Below, in pieces: positions 12,142 to 23,399 of a stretch of 64,000 nucleotides of DNA. The stretch is taken from the NCBI GenBank assembly GCA_950295325.1, contig OX485807.1, positions 18,199,666-18,263,665 of the forward strand. The letters are read 5' to 3'. The notes below the pieces were generated by a model, which saw only the letters and a program-made list of their open reading frames with translations, was not told where the DNA came from and did not search any database. The stretch's first letter is position 1. Every line of letters starts with the position of its first letter. The translations under genes and the position numbers were made by a program. The DNA is from Polytrichum commune (taxonomy: Eukaryota > Streptophyta > Polytrichopsida > Polytrichales > Polytrichaceae).

Positions 12142-13715
12142 CCTCAATATTGCACCTTTTGCATAGTTACTGACCACGAAATTGGTGAGGTTGAGGCCAA
12201 CATTCTGAAAGGGGAGGAACAGCAATCCTGAAAAGATCGTACAAAATTCCTCAATGTCCAGACCAGTATTGGACTGATAGGTATATAGATGCATGCAAGG
12301 TATCAAATACACAATATCAATAATTGCATCTTTTACTTATCAAATAATACAGTCAAATATTGATACTTGGTGGATATCACAAGAAAATATGAGAGAATCA
12401 TTGCACACCTGAGTTATCATCTGCTTCAAAACCATCCTAATATCATGTTGACAGCAGGATCATTTTACCTAAGTATGAAGGTTCTTGTATGGTATATAGA
12501 TGCAAAGGGTATCAAAATCAAAAACATCCTCAAATACCTATACCCTATTGGTATCAAAAAATGCAACAAACAATTTATGTATACCCAAATGGTATGTAAA
12601 AAAAGAGGTGATACGGGACCAGTCCAACACTGGTCCAGACCTTTACCCAGCTTGCAAATGCACTTCTGGAATCCCCAATAAGTTGGATTCCTAAATTTTC
12701 GGGTCCTCCATAAACCTATTTCTTTGTTAGAGAAATACTAACTATCCTGGTAAGTGAGTTCAGAGCTAGGCTTCAAATTTGAAAGAAAAATATCCAATAC
12801 ACTATAGATTCTTCGAGCAAAAGCTCTCTAGTCAAGTTGATTTTTGATGGTGTGCGGCTATATCGACAACGTGGAACCCACATTCTCTGATCCATGCGTA
12901 CAAAAATCTCCAACAGGCTCACTTGAATCTATTGTTTGATCTATTGGTTGATCTCCATACCATGGATGGTGTTTCGTTGTTCGATTCTTCCATTTCGTGA
13001 GCTCCAAACCTCATTTTCATCTTAAACCCTTGCAACCTAGACTCCTCTTAACTTATGTCATTGAATGTGGATTAAACTCCTCTTAAAACTCTTTTTCGAT
13101 TCCAAAGGTAAAAAAAGTTGTTGTTTCACGGCTAACAACCACGAGCACTCACTAGAATTGCTGGAAGACTTTTGTGAGAAAGAGAAATGTTTCCAAGAGA
13201 GTGATCTCTGCCATATAATAAAAATTCACTCATAAATCTCGGTGGACTCTTATAAGTTTTATTTCAAATGCCTCAACCCATCTTATTACATCCCAGAGCC
13301 ACACAATCTCCGCCGAGGAGAATCTTAAGCCCTTTTCTTAGCTCCTTCAACGAATAGATGGACACATGCAACATAGAAGTTTTTCTTATCATCATGGGTG
13401 CAAGCCAGCAAAAGAACAGTTTGACTTACAAGCAACTTGGAAAATTTGTTACACCACTAACTTAACTTATTTTGATGGAGAGACTCACACTTGCAAGCGT
13501 TCGAATGTTTATGATTCTTCACCCTTCTCTCCCCATGATTTCTCCAACTCGGTCTTCTTCTGCACCAGGGTTAACTTGCTTGCAAGAACGATCATATTGT
13601 TCTTCCAGAGCATCCCAACTTCCCCCAAAACTGCAAGCCGCAGCATATTCGGTGAGACTGGTCATCATAGAGGCCTCAAAACTTCTAGGACCAGCAACCT
13701 CTGTGATTTTCTAAT
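12142..13715. other. intergenic, no gene recognised
   Basis: Upstream of the transporter start codon; contains its promoter by position. Scattered short ORFs show no family resemblance. The segment 12830-13700 read on the minus strand looks like degraded retroelement material, but I could not define LTR ends. Confidence 0.4.
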
Positions 13716-14475
13716 GCAGTCTAACGTCCTTAATACGACACTTGTTTATACAACACCCTCGATATTACGACACATTTTTGCGATACCAAACTTTTAAGCT
13801 CAAAACTCCCTCTTTTAAACGACTACAACACTTGATTATGCGACATTTAGAATCTCCATTTTGTCATATTAAAGAGGTTGTTAATGTTAAATTTTCTTTC
13901 ATCTATGTTATGTATATCTTAAATACATCCATTTTCACTTGGGAATACTTGGGAACTTCACTTATCATTGGGAACTTAATGATAATTAGGGTTACTAGTG
14001 GAGAGTGGACATGGTTAGAGAGGCCTCCTACATAGTATGTTGCCTTGTACACAGGTGATATAGTATCACCAATATTTTGATGTTAAACGTCATGCATCAT
14101 TGTTGTCTAGTTTCTTATTAGAGAACTCTTTATATTTTGGTGTTAATGAAATTATTAACTTCAAAAATTAGTAGGGAATTTAGATAAGATGGCAATTGCT
14201 AACTTGGGTAGGCAACACCATAGACCTTTGGACTCCTATTTCAAGACTTCTTGAGAATATTTGTATTTGTTTGGAGTTATAAGTTATTATTTCGTACCAT
14301 CTATATTGCTTAAACTCGTTGTATATATATTTTTAAGCTCATATTACTTATGTTTTTGTATTCCCTCAATAATATGACAACTATACGCCATTTGTCATAT
14401 TAATAAGAAGACAACACCTCGATAATATGACCTTTTTGGTGATTTCCAAACATGTCATACTAAAGAGGGAGAACA
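13716..14475. mobile_element. possible degenerate pogo/Tigger-type nonautonomous element
   Basis: The left edge begins CAGTCTAACGTCCTTAATAC, then CCCTCGATATTACGACAC. The right edge has CCTCGATAATATGACC and ATGTCATACTAAAGAGGG. Such CAGT and CCTCGATAAT-ACGAC text is typical of pogo-like termini. Terminal inverted repeats (TIRs) are imperfect and no TSD was confirmed. Confidence 0.3.
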
Positions 14476-14529
14476 ATTTGGCACATGACATTTCTCATAA
14501 GCCTATGAAATGAAATTGATAAAAAGAAT

Positions 14530-14858
14530 AAAAAGAACGTGGGGTATTACACCGACATGCGTTGTCTGTTCACCAACCCCCTTGCCCATTTATGTGTGGA
14601 CATGGGGACAAAGGTGGCTTGGTGCCTACTTGTAACAAGTGGACCGGATGTTAGTGTTAATCTATAGGTTGATTGTTTTAGTCTCATTGTATTGGTGGTT
14701 AGTTCTTTTCTAATTTTCTTTTGTAAGCATGATGTGTGTTAGATATTTAATGGTTGTTGTGAGATTTTTTCCATTAGTTTGTTGATTTTGTATTGTGGTA
14801 TTTTGAGGTTGATTAAGTGCTCAATTGTTGGATTGTGTATGGAGACCTTGATGGTTGC
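14530..14858 (-). mobile_element. LINE (minus copy), C-terminal end, 3' part of split element
   Basis: Reading the minus strand from 28480 to 28425 and then 14858 downwards gives a continuous frame (VLPPIIIAATIKVSIHNPTI then EHLINLKIPQYKINKL). This is the C-terminus of the LINE polyprotein whose upstream parts are at 28425-29424 and 30372-30590. The MULE at 14870-28424 separates them, with 14859-14869 as TSD. Confidence 0.6.
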
Positions 14859-14869
14859 GGCGATAATGA
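14859..14869. repeat. left 11-bp TSD of the 13.6-kb MULE
   Basis: GGCGATAATGA here is identical to 28425-28435. MULEs make 8-11-bp TSDs (established). Confidence 0.85.
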
Positions 14870-14990
14870 GGGAAGCTAGCATGTGAGCATTGAGCAGTGA
14901 GCAGTGAGCAGTGAGCGGTAACATGTGAGCAGTCAGCAAAAAAATGACCAATTATAGGATTTGAAAAGAAAATATTCCAAAATATTTGGA
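14870..14990. repeat. MULE-1 left TIR with GAGC subterminal repeats
   Basis: GGGAAGCTAGCATGTGAGC, then repeated GAGCAGT units and GAGCGGTAA. The inverted counterpart is at 28330-28424. A second, looser match (AATATTCCAAAATATTTGG) extends the similarity to about 14985. The short repeats are plausible transposase-binding sites (inference). Confidence 0.8.
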
Positions 14991-15261
14991 TTATATATTA
15001 TGAAAATAACATTGTGGGAAAAAAAAATATTGAACTCGGCCCTATTACCATGGAATTCAAGAAGTTTGATGATCCACGGTGATAGGCATTTTATTGACAT
15101 GTCAAGTACGCCATTGAAATGGCGAGCACTTTATTGTGACAAACATCTATTTAGTTGTACCATCAGTTTGTGCTACATACATTTCATATGGATGTACACA
15201 AATATTTCTATATATGTAGAAATGATGAATAATTGCATCCATGTCCTTCACCCCTATGCCA

Positions 15262-18200
15262 CTACACCTTTTCTGCAACACCCGCAAGCTCAAGAAGTCG
15301 CATCACCTCATTGTAGCTAAATGTCGGTGCATGAATGAACTTGTCAGTGGCGTAGTCAACTTTGCACAAATACCTGAACACATAATACAAGTGCTTGCAT
15401 GAAACCCACTGACCCCTCTTTCCCACTGCCAAAGACAATATTTTTGCAAAGTCCGGGCAAGTGCATTGCGGGATATCTGCAATGGAGATAAGGTACGTCT
15501 TATCCTCTTTGGAAACTATGGTTATGATGCATCCATATCCAGGGTATGGAATGGGAGTCACACCAACCACATAGTACCCATCCATATGTAACGCGCTCTC
15601 CCACTTATTCCTATGCTATGATAATGGTGCTGCCATGTTTCGTCGAACTGCCTTGGAAAACCGTGTATTTGGATGCACATCTGGGTTTGGAGGAACACGG
15701 AAATGTGAACGAGGGATGGGGAGGTTTGTCATTGTTCTTAATCGACGACGTGGTGACAATGCCTCTTTCTGTTGGAGTTGAAACCCAGCATCTTCCAATG
15801 CAAACACCTCCTCCCGTGTAAGGTTTGTACCAACCTTCACCGGCCACACCTTAGGGAGATTTGGCCAATCAAACACCCATTTCTTCTTGCTCCCCTTCAC
15901 ACATCGATTAATGTCATCTGCACAAAACCAAAAATTTGTTGGAACGTGGTTGTTGGAACGGTATTCCTTCTTCATGCCTGTGTATGTTGGCGCAGGTGTG
16001 CCATGTGTACTTTTCCCAACTTTAGCCCTACATGGATGTCCAGTATTTGCCTGCAATGCTTGACACTCTTTCTTGGACGGATAAGGCAATCGTGAAATAT
16101 GCCATTGGGATTCATGACACTCTAACTCCAACACATTAGTGGTGTGAGACACCACATTTTCATCATGCTTGAAGGAATCATCTATGCGTGCCCTCTTTCA
16201 CCTTGTATTAGGGTGAGGGATGGAGTAGTTCACTTTGTCAGGACGATGAGAATCATACTCAGATCCAGGTGATAAGTCTAGTTTCCTCTTGGTTGATCCA
16301 AACAACTCAGAGCCCTCCAGTGCACAATTCCTTGTATTAAGATCCTCTGCCCCAGGGTATAACCTCATTGCCTCTGCAAGAAGCTTGGGATCACCGGTGT
16401 GTGCTGCAGCTTTGAGCTTCAATGATGCTTGATCTGGCCTTTTCCCTGAAGAACCCCCTTTAAGCCAAGAACGATAATTTGCGATCTGCATGAATGCGCG
16501 GATCATGTCATCCACGGTTGCCTCGTACAAACATGTCATTTTGTTCCCTGATTGTTGCAACCACTTGTTATGTACTGTTTCTGCTAGGTTGCAAGTTGGC
16601 ATCTCAGCACGTTGATCCAAAGTCAAATCCTGCAATACATATTGGGGATATTTTTAGTTTAAAAATGAACTGACACAACAATTTCATCAGTAATAAAAGA
16701 GGGGCACTTGTATATAAGAAAAACTTACAATGAGCATATGACCTCCCCATTGTCTATATCGATAATGCCAAAATCCCAACCATTCCGACAAGCTGTATAT
16801 GCCCTCCTCGGTGGTTGCCCCTGATGACAACCACCATGCCCGTATTACATGGTATTTGATGTCGGCGTCCTCCAAACTCTTGGCATCCTTGTAATCTTTA
16901 CAAAGTTGTTTGTGTTCATGCTGCAATGAAGGTCGGATGTGTTTTTGTGTTATTTTATCCAAATTAGCAGACCAATGAAAAAAACATGCACGCTCACGAC
17001 CCTCGAGGGGAACAGATGGGTCACCATCCCCGTAAATCTTCCTCACAGCAATCTAATTTGCTTGTGCACTGTCCGCCATGAATCCTTTGAAATTAACATT
17101 GGGAATACCATTCTCCAACATGACAGCATTTAAATTTTCCCAAAAAATGATCTGGGCCCGAGCATCCTCCGATTGCATATCACAACATGCTATTGTGAGA
17201 ACCTTGCAATGTTTGCTATCGTAGACATGACACGCCATTGTAGTCCAGTCTCGCAAACGCTTCACATGGTCAAACATGATCCACGAATTTTTCATGTCTC
17301 CTCCATACTGCATGCGCTTCACCAAATCGACTCCGTTTCCAGCAAGATCCACAGACATCTTAAACACAAAGACCTTATCTTTGGATTGCCCTGGAAACCG
17401 ACTATCATGTACATATTTGAACCCAGAGTGGTTTTTCAATGCTATGATGCTATCCAAGGAACCCATTCCACTGCGAATGAAACGTTTGGAACCCGCCACG
17501 AAGTTCCTACCGTTAGGGGAAGCCAAAGTGGAGAATTTATCCATTACCACCTCCAAGGATGCTCCATGAAGATGGTTTTTTTCTCCTAGGAGAGGGGATT
17601 TGAGGAGGTAATATGCCAAAAATTGTTTACTGGCAGTTATAACAATAGCTGAGTTCTTTGCGGTTGGAGTTTTAGCCACCTCATTTGCCACACACTGATA
17701 AGCCATGTCTAGTGATTCACGACACACTCCAATAGACACAGGGTGGTTATGAACACCCAAGTGGATACAAACACGCGACATGCTTGACGATTGTGAATGG
17801 ACGTATATAATTTTTGCATAGCAAACATCAAGACATATAGGAGCGGCATGACAAACCTTGCATTGAACCTTAGATTTCTCTGGCGGTTCAGTACCAACCA
17901 TGAAAGGAGTGGATGTTGTACCGATCCATTCGGTAGAGTTGCGAACTCCACCATTTCGTGAAAGATACTCACACGAGTCGTTAGGGCATTGGAGATGACC
18001 AACGCATGAAGACCTCCGAAAAGTCAAACCAAATTCATTCTGAATGTTTGTTGTTTTGGTTCTGCACCAGGCATGTCCATCGTAAATCTTGTCCATGCCA
18101 TCCATTGCCTTGCCATAAGCATCTGGAATTCCAGTCTTGACCGGCGGCAAAATGAAAATGACATCCCCATTGAAAGAAGACGGCAAATACTTCACATCCT

Positions 18201-18870
18201 CTATAATAATGTTATCAAAGTCAATATTTGTGAGATCTGATTTGGATCTTCTACGACACTTAGTGATTTTAAGGGCTTCCAATATATGGACATTAGCTAT
18301 GGATGACGTAGGATAAACATGAGGTTTTTTGGAGCGTATGTGCTGTTCAAAAATACTCGAGCTCAGTGGCTTGTAAGGGGAGGATACATTGCCATGCGGA
18401 GTTTGTACAGAAGATGGAGAAGCAAAAGAACATGGAGCTTGAAATGGATAAGATGAAGTCCCTGCAATGTCTACTCCTTGGATGTTATCTTCATCTGAAT
18501 CACTAAGGACCACCACATCATCTACCTCCAATTTAACCTTGCAAAGAGAATGAATTTGCGGTGTGGCCGTGATGGATTCATTTGTCAACAACACTGTGGA
18601 TGCATCCATTTCCAATTCGGACAATCCTATGACTTTATACGAGCCCGCGCCCAATGACCAAAAAGAACCACTATCCACTATTGATTTTTGCATCAAAATT
18701 GTTTCGCACAACTGACCAGTTTCTTGGAATAATTCTTGTTCCACATACATGGTACCAAGACGGAAGCTAAACTTTAGACTAAGCAAATTCTCTTGGACCA
18801 CTACAAAACCATCTGCACCCAAAGGAAGAGTGAAAGGAACAGAACAATCTCCCGCTCGAAGAGAGGCCAT
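15262..18870 (-). pseudogene. MULE-1 SWIM-domain Mutator-type transposase, broken by three in-frame stops
   Basis: DDE/RNase H-fold transposase of the MULE group; cuts and pastes the element by its TIRs. Exons are 18870-16729 and 16629-15262, with a GTAAGT donor and TGCAG acceptor at the same position as in MULE-2. Domains: N-terminal region with VKLE (residues 112-115) and an acidic-flanked VVVLSDSDED SIM (about 119-128); Cys/His zinc-binding blocks (SSCVGHLQCPNDSCEY; CIHLGVHNHPV); the MULE core with DSKHCKVLTIACCD, FMADSAQAN and CFFHW; and a C-terminal SWIM zinc finger (CTCPDF ... VSCKHLYYVF). Premature stops are TAG 17053-17055 (Trp in the sister copy), TGA 16198-16200 and TAG 15616-15618. 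No frameshift seen. The start ATG at 18868-18870 opens MASLRAG. Confidence 0.85.
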
Positions 18871-19338
18871 CGGAAGATAAATAAATTCAATGCAAACTCA
18901 TAAGAATGAAGAATGGAAATGATGCATGACATAGATATTAAATAATATGGACACAAACAAAAATAACAATACATATTTGCAACCTTTGTATATTCATAAC
19001 ACAATTTGAATAGTACTAGTGTATCCATTATTAGAATTCACGTGGCATACATTTTAAAAAACTTAGAAATATTGCAATGACAGCTCAAGTAGGGTTTGAA
19101 ATAATGCAAGGCTCTTATGTACCTTAAATCAGAATGCCACCACATACAATGTATTTATACACAAATTCAAAATGTGTGACGGCCAAAAATAAGCTATGAC
19201 GTATGAAAATGTGAAACCCTAAGATTCCAATAGTTACGGCATGTTGTTGTTGTTGTTGTTGTTGTTATACAACAATCAAACATGAGACGTTCAATTTCTA
19301 TTTGTTTTGCAAATTAATTTCCAATTTGATTTGTGCAA
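18871..19338. promoter_or_regulatory. divergent promoter region of MULE-1
   Basis: 468 bp between the start codons of two head-to-head genes, so it must hold both promoters if the starts are right. It is AT-rich, with a TTTATACACA TATA-like site near 19154 and a (TTG)n run at about 19242-19266. Position is seen; promoter function is inferred. Confidence 0.5.
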
Positions 19339-20045
19339 ATGTTCAATGAAGATGTGTCCGCACATTCACAATTCTCAACTCCCTTGAAGAAACGCAGACG
19401 GAAAGGATCCTCCAAGTATTCGACGCGGAAAGCATTAGAGCGGTCGAGGATGGGGAAGAATTTGACTAGAATTACAAAACACGGCATATGTGCGACCACA
19501 CGAACTCTAACATTTGAAGACGCGGACCTCCTCAAAGATGGGATTGATACGGAACAACCCAACATCTATGCACATGAGGATGTGCAAATTATTAGTGAAA
19601 CAAGGCTTGATATCCAAGACATTGAAGAAGAAGTGGAGTCCCAACCCACACTAGAAGTAATTATTTGACCTAATATCTTCTTATTGTTAATTTCCTAGTC
19701 ATTGCCTAGAGTGGAAGTCGAATCTCATTGGTTATTGAGTTTAGGGTTTGGAATGGGGTGTTGGGAAGGAGAGGGCGGGTTCTCATTCCGTACGGCCTCA
19801 CTCGATGGCAAAGAATGCTAATGGGAGGGGTAGCACCACAATACCTCTCACCGCCACTTCTCCCCGACCACCATTGTTGCCATGCCGCAGATCAATGCGA
19901 AGACCCATCGGAGTGGCCAAGGAGAAACAAGTCCGGAACATACATGAGGTGACATTGGAGTTAGTTGAGGAGGGCCAAATGGAAGAGGACAAGGAGAGAG
20001 AAGATGAAGACAAAGACGACAATGAGGGTAGTCAATTGAGGGAGG

Positions 20046-20096
20046 AGGAGGAAGAAGAAGAAGAAGAAGAAGAAGAAGAAGAAGAAAGTGGAGGAG
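20046..20096 (+). repeat. (GAA/GAG)n purine microsatellite
   Basis: Long GAGGAGGAAGAAGAA run encoding a poly-Glu tract in the putative second exon of the MULE-1 methyltransferase gene. Confidence 0.8.
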
Positions 20097-20317
20097 AGGG
20101 CGAGGAGGACGGCAAGCATCATGCCAAGGAGGATAGCAAGAGAGAGGGGGATGATGGAGAAGCGGACAAAACCTCTCCAATCCAGGTTTTCTCCCCCAAA
20201 CCCTGATTTTACATATAGTTGATGAGATCCTAGTGTTTCCAAGTCCAATAGGTTATATGTTGTCAACTTGAGGGATGGAGGTGTTTATAACCAATTGATT
20301 TTTGATGTACCTGTAGG

Positions 20318-20388
20318 GTGATTGGCCACCAAGTGGCTTAAGTACCATAAAGCAACTTGCTTTTGTCCAATCACCCCCTCCCCCTCCC
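20318..20388. repeat. short foldback (hairpin) element
   Basis: GGGTGATTGG near the left end and CCAATCACCC near the right end form imperfect inverted arms around ACCAAGTGGCTT ... AAGCAACTTGC. Possible mini-MITE. Confidence 0.4.
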
Positions 20389-20466
20389 CCCTCCAATCAG
20401 TGCTCGAGAAATTGTTGGGCAGAACAAAATTCTGCCAAATTTTTGGGTTTAGGGTTATTTAGCAGA

Positions 20467-20608
20467 CCCATTAGTCTTTCGAATTTGAAGCTAGAGGTGT
20501 CAGAAAAGCTACCACAGGGATAACTGGCTTGTGGCAGCCAAGCATTCATAGCGACGTTGCTTTTTTATCCTTCGATGTCGGCTCTTCCTATTACTGTGAA
20601 GCAGAATT
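20467..20608 (+). repeat. 26S rRNA fragment, copy A
   Basis: About 142 nt match plant 26S rRNA domain V next to the peptidyl-transferase centre: AATTTGAAGCTAGAGGTGTC, CCACAGGGATAACTGGCTTG, CATAGCGACGTTGCTTTTT, TCCTTCGATGTCGGCTCTTC and GTGAAGCAGAATT. A few substitutions; no flanking rDNA. It is a dispersed fragment, not a functional rRNA gene. Confidence 0.9.
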
Positions 20609-20639
20609 TCTAGAAAATCAGTAAGCTAGAAATACCATA

Positions 20640-20760
20640 ACCCGTGAAAATAAGGTGATTTGCATTGAAGATATGGTCTGACAATCATGAGATAATTTTC
20701 CAAGATAGACGAGAAGGATTCATGAAGAATGCAAGAACCAACCTAAAAATTTTATGCACA
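20640..20760 (+). repeat. LINE reverse-transcriptase fragment fused behind rRNA copy A
   Basis: GATAATTTTCCAAGATAGAC and GAGAAGGATTCATG parallel the plus-strand LINE at 32455-32500 (CAAGATAGACAAGAAGGATT). In frame it reads NHEIIFQDRREGF against KHQILQDRQEGF of the LINE. The same tail recurs after copies B and C (21815-21885 and 23400-23480). Confidence 0.6.
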
Positions 20761-20766
20761 AACTCT

Positions 20767-20884
20767 AAATGCACATACTTGGCAGAATTCTGCAAGTGCA
20801 GAATTCTGTCAGGTGTACTTTCGTTGCCGAAGGTACACCTGACAGAATTCTGCACTTGCAGAATTCTGCCAAGTATGTGCATTT
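20767..20884. repeat. 118-bp near-perfect inverted repeat with EcoRI-type cores
   Basis: Arms of 57 bp around a 4-nt loop (TTGC) with one mismatch. Each arm holds two AGAATTCTG cores. It separates chimeric units A and B. It would form a long hairpin if transcribed. Confidence 0.9.
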
Positions 20885-20900
20885 AGGGTTATTTAGCAGA

Positions 20901-21000
20901 CCCATTAGTCTTTCGAATCTGAAGCTAGAGGTGTCCGAAAAGCTACCACAGAGATAACTGGCTTGTGGTAGCCAAGCATTCATAGCGACATTGCTTTTTT

Positions 21001-21037
<37 letters not shown>

Positions 21038-21042
21038 GAATT
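20901..21042 (+). repeat. 26S rRNA fragment, copy B
   Basis: Same 142-nt 26S domain V fragment as copy A (434 bp upstream), with slight differences (ACCACAGAGATAACTGG). The unit continues to 21109, is interrupted, then resumes at 21815. Confidence 0.9.
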
Positions 21043-21109
21043 TATACAAAAACAGTAAGCTAGAAATACCATAACCCGTGAAAATAACGTGATTTGCATT
21101 GAAGATATG

Positions 21110-21814
21110 AGAACTTAATGGGCTTAGTCAACATGCATGGGTGAGGTGAGTGGAGTGGGTCCAGCTCACCACTTGCCTTCTTCACCCGGTGACTTCATCG
21201 CCGAGATCATCTTCACACGACGTAAAATTCATGGGGACCTCGGCACTCATTTAGGGAAATAATTGGGCTTGCAAATGCCCGCCACCAGCCGGCTGGGGTA
21301 TATGTGATGCCTTCTACATTGCCAATCACCATCTTTCGTTGTCTCGTCCGAATAAGTTATGGCAGCAGGATGACTACTATCGCTTCAACACGAGAGGAGG
21401 ATTGGACTCCCTGGTGTCCTGTTATGTCCTGTCCTTTAAGTAATTGAAGCACCTGAGTCTCGTGATCTTGTCCATGTCGACAAGACTTCTCGTCACACAA
21501 GCTAAAATCTAACCAAACAATCCCAAAGACGTGCAATCAACTCCTAAAGGCCAAGCTAAACTCCTCCCAAATCCGTCCAATACAACTCACTCGTGTTTCA
21601 AAGCTCGCTTCAGAAAATCCAGCAGTTCTTGTGGTAGATCTGATTGTGTGGATCGGAAGTCTTGTGGAATTAAGGATGTTTTTTTACGCAATTTTCTCGA
21701 CTGTTTGTGTGTTGAAATCGGAGGATTCGAACGTAAGCGTGCATGTTGGTGTCGTCGGGCAGCAGCAGCAGTGACTGCCCGGATGTCTTTACTTGATCCA
21801 CTCAAATGTCTGGT
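21110..21814. other. about 705-bp insertion inside chimeric unit B
   Basis: Unit B reads GAAGATATG up to 21109 and continues GGTCTGACAATC at 21815, whereas unit A is contiguous across this point. The interrupting sequence has no recognised coding content and no clear TSD. Confidence 0.4.
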
Positions 21815-21907
21815 GGTCTGACAATCATGAGATAATTTTCCAAGATAGACGAGAAGGATTCATGAAGATTGCAAGAATCAACCTAAACATTTTATGCACA
21901 AACTTTT

Positions 21908-21961
21908 ATGCACAAACTTGGCAGAATTCTGCAATTGCAGAATTCTGCCAAGTTTGTGCAT
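21908..21961. repeat. 54-bp perfect palindrome with EcoRI-type cores
   Basis: Perfect inverted symmetry about 21934/21935 (GCAA|TTGC), with TTGGCAGAATTCTGC in each arm. Same position in unit B-C as the 118-bp hairpin in A-B. Confidence 0.9.
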
Positions 21962-21979
21962 TTAGAGTTATGGAGCAGA

Positions 21980-22079
21980 TCCATTAGTCTATCGAATTTG
22001 AAGCTAGAGGTGTCCGAAAAGCTACCACAGGGATAACTGGCTTGTGGCAGCCAAGCATTCATAGCGACGTTGCTTTTTT

Positions 22080-22116
<37 letters not shown>

Positions 22117-22121
22117 GAATT
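21980..22121 (+). repeat. 26S rRNA fragment, copy C
   Basis: Third copy: GAATTTGAAGCTAGAGGTGT, CCACAGGGATAACTGGCTTG and TCCTTCGATGTCGGCTCTTC. The unit runs to 22194 and resumes at 23400. Confidence 0.9.
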
Positions 22122-22194
22122 TATACAAAAACAGTAAGCTAGAAATACCATAACCTGTGAAAATAACGTGATTTGCATTGAAGATATGGTCTGA

Positions 22195-23399
22195 TAAGGC
22201 TTTACTCGATGGAGTAAAGCTGATGAATAGCTGAGTTGGGAAATGATTCTTCCGTACCTTGTCTCTCACGATTTATGAGCTGGAGCATGATCAACTTACT
22301 CTTGTACAGTCTATATTCCATAATCATAACCATAAACTGGTGGCCTCTTCAAATTGGTAGTCTCGTGGGGGGTTCCCTCACCCCCACGAATTAGTTTCTG
22401 GTGTCGCATTTATATTAACTGCTTATGAATAACTTTGTCATTGTCCATGCTTACTGGGGGAGCCTCAAATTGCTGGGTAGGATGCGTGACACTCAAGAAA
22501 TTTGTTGGAAATAATTCAATGAGCTGTGGAAAGGAGCTTTCTGTGAAGTCCTTGATCAGGTCTTTAATCAAAGCTTCAACACACCACCTGTACATTAATG
22601 GTTATGTATATTCAAGGCATTATGATAATATGTAAAGTTAGTCCTTATTTAACTTCAGGCGATTTTCTTGAATGTGTTAAATTACTAATTTTTGCGTGAA
22701 CCATTTGTCCCATTTCCTTAATCAATTGTTACAAACCCACAATGATATTCTAGGTCTTTGTATGTAATTCTCTTTGAAACCGTTAGGGTCAGGAAGGAAA
22801 TACAGTCTGACAATGTTGTGTCTTGAATCGCTATTGATGTTGGCAATGTTTTTGTCTGCATCTGGATCCTTCATGCATCTCATTACCTGCAGCATGAATC
22901 TTTGCTTTGATGCAATCATTAGCTGTGGAAGACATTTTGTGATGATTTCACATGCTTGAGAAGAAACTGTAGTCAATTGCAGTTCACTAGAGCTTGGAAT
23001 GTTCAACACTGTGTTTTAGTTGTGGTCACATATCTTGCACGTGCTACTCTGGGCTTAGCTGGTACTTCTGCCTGTCCACAACCTTGAGGTTCTTGAGCTT
23101 GTGTTGCTAGGTATATTAGTATATGCTTGTGGTCTTCTGGTTCAAATTGGGCCACAAAACCAATTTGCATTTAACAATTTCGGTTTATTCCTAATTTCCA
23201 AACAGCATGTGGTGATGGTGAATAGGGAATTATTGGACACTTCTGAGTTCAAAAGCTTAGAATTCAACATTTCTTACTTCAGAGGAGAATTGATCACAAG
23301 TTTCTCCAGGATGGGACGTTTGGATACATACCATGCATGCGTACTTGATAATAACTTACCGTTGCTGCTCGATTGTTGTATTTTATGTGTTGTTGTATC
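22195..23399. mobile_element. 1.2-kb insertion in unit C, flanked by a 19-bp direct repeat
   Basis: CATTGAAGATATGGTCTGA occurs at 22176-22194 and 23400-23418, exactly flanking 1,205 bp that interrupt the unit. A 19-bp TSD is the size made by target-primed retroposition. The minus strand has exon-like ORFs at 22595-22410 and 23009-22722 of unknown family; no poly(A) was seen. A captured gene fragment is possible. Confidence 0.5.

Noticed and set aside
12830..13700. Copia-type LTR on the minus strand (TGTTGGAGATTTTTG near 12915)
   Set aside because: Only one possible start motif; no matching second end, PBS or coding domain could be found.
14873..14935. GAGCAGT run as a simple microsatellite
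   Set aside because: It has an inverted counterpart at 28382-28424 adjacent to a matching TSD, so it is part of the MULE TIR.
19748..20206. Glu-rich open frame as an independent gene
   Set aside because: It lies between the NLS exon and the ParB exon on the same strand with plausible splice sites, so it is better treated as a low-complexity exon of the methyltransferase gene; this remains unproven.
20467..22121. 26S rRNA genes
   Set aside because: Only a 142-nt internal fragment is present in each copy, with unrelated flanks; no complete rRNA, spacer or promoter.
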